DNA from: DATFPQ01 sp035264765
GTDB taxonomy: Bacteria > Actinomycetota > Actinomycetes > Actinomycetales > Angustibacteraceae
Direction: 5' to 3'
Assembly (NCBI GenBank): GCA_035264765.1
Contig: DATFPQ010000207.1
Location: 1-7,001, forward strand
DNA length: 7,001 nt
Positions 4,713 to 7,001 of this stretch are shown one piece after another; the stretch's first letter is position 1; the number at the start of each line of letters is the position of its first letter. Both the position numbers and the translations under genes were made by a program. The notes below the pieces were generated by a model. It had not been told where the DNA came from. It was given only the letters and a program-made list of their open reading frames with translations, and ran no database searches.

Positions 4713-6614
4713 GTGACGCTGCTGCGCGACTCCGCCGCGGGATTGGCCGCACTTGCCTTGGAGGGAACCCTGGGCATGCGGATCGCCGGCCAGATGTCGT
4801 TTCACACCGGACGCCGACCCTCGCCGGCAGAGGTCCAGTCCTGGGACAACAGCCTCCCTGTCCTGGCGCGCGACTTGGTTCAGGCCGGACTCGACAAAGT
4901 CGAGGTGCTCGTGGAGCACCACCTACCGCTGACGTCGCAGCGGATCGACGTCATCCTCGCGGGCGCGCATCCCCGCACGGGAGATCCTTCCTACGTCGTC
5001 ATCGAGCTCAAGCAGTGGAGCCACGCGCGGCGCTGGAAGGACGACCCCACGTTGCTGACCGTCCCGGGCATGGGAGGTGGCCCACGACTGCACCCGTTGC
5101 TGCAGGTACAGGGCTACTGCACTTACCTTGCGGACTTCGCAAGGACGCTCGAGGGGCGCCCGGAGTCGTTGGCGGGGGCCGCGTACCTCCACAACGCCAC
5201 CGCACCAGACGTGGTGGGCGAACTGCGTGGGGTCCCGGAGGACGAATACGGCCGCTTGTTCACGGCAGCGGACCGGGGCGACTTCCACGAGTTCCTGCGC
5301 AGTCGCCTGGACGGGCGGGTGAGTGGCGCCGCGCACGCCGACGCCCTCATCCGCTCAGCGGTAGCTCCGTCCAAGCAGTTGCTTGCCGTGGCCGCCGACG
5401 AGGTCCAGAGGCGCGAGCAGTTCGTCCTCCTCGCAGATCAGCGGCTGGCCTACCAGATCGTTCTACGTGCGGTCGAGGAGGCACGCGCCGGGGACAGCAA
5501 GACCGTTGTCATCGTGACGGGCGGGCCCGGCAGCGGGAAGAGCGTCATCGCACTGTCGTTGCTCGGGGAGCTGGCCCGACGGGGTCGAACCGTTCTCCAT
5601 GCCACGGGGTCACGATCGTTCACGCAGACCCTGCGGAAGGTGGCGGGTGCAAGGGCGCCGAGGGTGCAGCGCATGTTCAAGTACTTCAACCAGTTCATGG
5701 ACGCTGAGCGCAACAGTCTGGACGTGCTTCTGCTGGACGAGGCTCACCGGATCCGCGACACGTCAGCGGACCGGTACACACGAGCCGCGCTGCGTACAGG
5801 GCGGCCGCAAGTCGACGAGCTCATTGCCGCGGCGAGGGTTCCGGTGTTTCTGCTCGACGAGTACCAGGTTGTTCGGCCGGGTGAGCAGGGCACAGTCGCG
5901 GACATCGAACGGCACGCGGCCGCCTTGGGCGTGAATGTTGAACGCGTCAGTCTCGACGCCCAATTCCGTTGCGGCGGAAGCGAGGAGTACGTCCGCTGGG
6001 TGGTCCGGCTGCTCGGGCTCGAGGGAGAAGGAGCCGAGCCGTGGCAAGGCGACCCATCCTTCCAGGTCAGCGTTGCGGATACGCCGCAGGAGATGGAGGC
6101 GATCCTGCGCAGCCGCATGGAGGACGGGTACGGCGCCCGGATTGCCGCCGGCTACTGCTGGCCCTGGAGCGACCCCCGTCCCGACGGTAGCCTCGTTCCG
6201 GACGTGCAGGTGGGCGACTGGGCGAGACCGTGGAACCTCAAGGGTGACCGCTCGGTCAGTGGCGCTCCCCCCGCGGCCCTGTGGGCCACCGATCCCAAAG
6301 GGTTTGCTCAGGTCGGATGCGTCTATACCGCGCAGGGCTTCGAATACGACTGGAGCGGCGTCATTCTCGGACCTGACCTGGTGTGGCGCGACGGCCGCTT
6401 CATCAGTGTCCGCGAGGCCAACCACGATCCGGACTTTCGCAGCCGTAAGCAAGTAACCGACGACCACTTCGATCGCCTCGTGCGAAACGTCTACAAGGTC
6501 CTGTTGACGCGTGGGATGGAGGGTACGGTCCTCTACTCGACTGACTCGGAGACACGACACGCCCTGAGGACGCTGGTCGAGGCCTCGGCCCGCAGCCGAA
6601 TGAGCGCCGTTTGA
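4713..6614 (+). CDS. PD-(D/E)xK nuclease fused to a DUF2075 (Schlafen group 3-type) helicase
   Basis: A 633-residue cytoplasmic protein. The N-terminal part (about 60-140) fits a PD-(D/E)xK nuclease: E68, D79 (in RIDVIL), then E98-L-K100 (in YVVIELKQW) and Q131xxxY135, the RecB-like QxxxY motif. From about 245 comes the DUF2075 superfamily 1-like ATPase: Walker A GGPGSGKS (270-277, K276), Walker B LLLDEAHR (DEAH 342-345), LLDEYQVVRPGE (DEYQ 382-385), QFR (417-419), YTAQGFEYDW (538-547) and KVLLTRG (595-601). Every main motif is intact, so cleavage plus ATP-driven action on nucleic acid is likely; substrate and role are unknown. DNA repair or defence against phage or plasmids is inference. Start: GTG at 4713 gives MTLLRDSAAGLAAL, close to the family's usual beginning, with GGGGA eight bases before it; GTG at 4641 would add 24 Pro-rich residues and sits in a hairpin. 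No partner gene adjoins it. Confidence 0.87.
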   Translation: MTLLRDSAAGLAALALEGTLGMRIAGQMSFHTGRRPSPAEVQSWDNSLPVLARDLVQAGLDKVEVLVEHHLPLTSQRIDVILAGAHPRTGDPSYVVIELKQWSHARRWKDDPTLLTVPGMGGGPRLHPLLQVQGYCTYLADFARTLEGRPESLAGAAYLHNATAPDVVGELRGVPEDEYGRLFTAADRGDFHEFLRSRLDGRVSGAAHADALIRSAVAPSKQLLAVAADEVQRREQFVLLADQRLAYQIVLRAVEEARAGDSKTVVIVTGGPGSGKSVIALSLLGELARRGRTVLHATGSRSFTQTLRKVAGARAPRVQRMFKYFNQFMDAERNSLDVLLLDEAHRIRDTSADRYTRAALRTGRPQVDELIAAARVPVFLLDEYQVVRPGEQGTVADIERHAAALGVNVERVSLDAQFRCGGSEEYVRWVVRLLGLEGEGAEPWQGDPSFQVSVADTPQEMEAILRSRMEDGYGARIAAGYCWPWSDPRPDGSLVPDVQVGDWARPWNLKGDRSVSGAPPAALWATDPKGFAQVGCVYTAQGFEYDWSGVILGPDLVWRDGRFISVREANHDPDFRSRKQVTDDHFDRLVRNVYKVLLTRGMEGTVLYSTDSETRHALRTLVEASARSRMSAV

Positions 6615-6638
6615 CCCCAGCTGGCCTTCATCGGCTCG

Positions 6639-7001
6639 TCAACGATGTAGCAGTGCACCGCGGATCAGAGCCGCCTGGCCAAGGTGCTGCAGGTCGTCGC
6701 CAACGACGCTGACCAGCCGGACGCCGAGCGTCACGGGCGGGTTCCAGGTCTCATCCACGACCCGGTCGAGGTCGGCGTCCGACAGGTCGCGCACGAACGC
6801 GCGAGTGCGCTCGAGGACGTCGTCGAGGTAGCCCGTCAGCAGGGCGCCGTCGGACACCCGCACCAACGCCACCTGCTGGGACGAGTGGCCGTACCCGATG
6901 TCCAAGGGGTCCAGGGGGAGGTCGAAGCGCTCCACCCAGCCCTCCGACGTCCAGACCTGTTCCGTTCCTGCGACGTCCGCGACGTGGTCGTCCTGCACGC
7001 G
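6639..7001 (-). CDS. DinB / DUF664-like protein, C-terminal part (cut by window edge)
   Basis: About 120 C-terminal residues are visible; the frame is open at the right edge and the GTG at 6998 is internal, so the true start lies outside. Visible segments are DDHVADVAGTEQVWTSEGWVERF, LDIGYGHSSQQVALVRV, a helix around LLTGYLDDVLERTRAFVRDL, the turn WNPPVTLGVRLVSVVGDD and the closing helix with QHLGQAALIRGALL. The late QHLGQAALIRG segment, with a His on the last helix, is typical of DinB-superfamily four-helix bundles, which hold a metal with three histidines. In actinobacteria many of these are mycothiol- or bacillithiol-dependent transferases; that activity is inference here. One candidate metal ligand, the His of QHLGQ, is in view; others lie upstream or remain unassigned. 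The gene converges on the nuclease-helicase with 24 bases between stops and no obvious terminator hairpin. Confidence 0.8.
   Translation of the reverse strand, partial: RVQDDHVADVAGTEQVWTSEGWVERFDLPLDPLDIGYGHSSQQVALVRVSDGALLTGYLDDVLERTRAFVRDLSDADLDRVVDETWNPPVTLGVRLVSVVGDDLQHLGQAALIRGALLHR

Noticed and set aside
5763..6560. A 265-residue minus-strand frame opposite the nuclease-helicase
   Set aside because: It mirrors the GC-biased codons of the real gene, has no family resemblance and covers conserved helicase motifs on the other strand.

Overview
The window is high-GC bacterial DNA with strongly GC-biased codon use, GTG starts and short or overlapping gene junctions. Together with a SpoIIE/RsbU-style GAF domain and a DinB-type thiol-transferase relative, this points to an actinobacterium. 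Genus cannot be decided from the sequence.

Layout. (1) Bases 1-524, minus strand: the N-terminal part of a GAF-domain signalling protein that runs off the left edge. (2) Bases 525-700: a divergent intergenic region with a GC-rich hairpin on the GAF side and, before the rightward operon, a TTGACG box and a perfect 7-bp inverted repeat (652-669). (3) Bases 701-1647, plus strand: an ArsR-family repressor and an SRPBCC/AHSA1-type protein that overlap by ATGA, a well-known bicistronic pairing. (4) Bases 1648-1703: a short spacer with nested inverted repeats and a good promoter candidate. (5) Bases 1704-4367, plus strand: a large exported protein with a six-hairpin, glycogen-debranching-enzyme-like domain. 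(6) Bases 4368-4712: a gap with no convincing gene, but with paired direct repeats around a possible -10 element and two small palindromes. (7) Bases 4713-6614, plus strand: a PD-(D/E)xK nuclease joined to a DUF2075 (Schlafen group 3-type) helicase, with all main motifs present. (8) Bases 6639-7001, minus strand: the C-terminal part of a DinB/DUF664-like protein that converges on the helicase.

How they work together. The ArsR and SRPBCC genes form a likely autoregulated operon; the inverted repeat at 652-669 is the obvious operator. The exported glycosidase-like gene may receive read-through from that operon, but its own candidate promoter and operator suggest separate control. The nuclease-helicase stands alone. 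It has no methylase, toxin or partner gene beside it, yet its architecture is that of genome-surveillance or defence enzymes. It is the most interesting gene in the window. The two partial edge genes are ordinary actinobacterial regulatory or enzymatic families.
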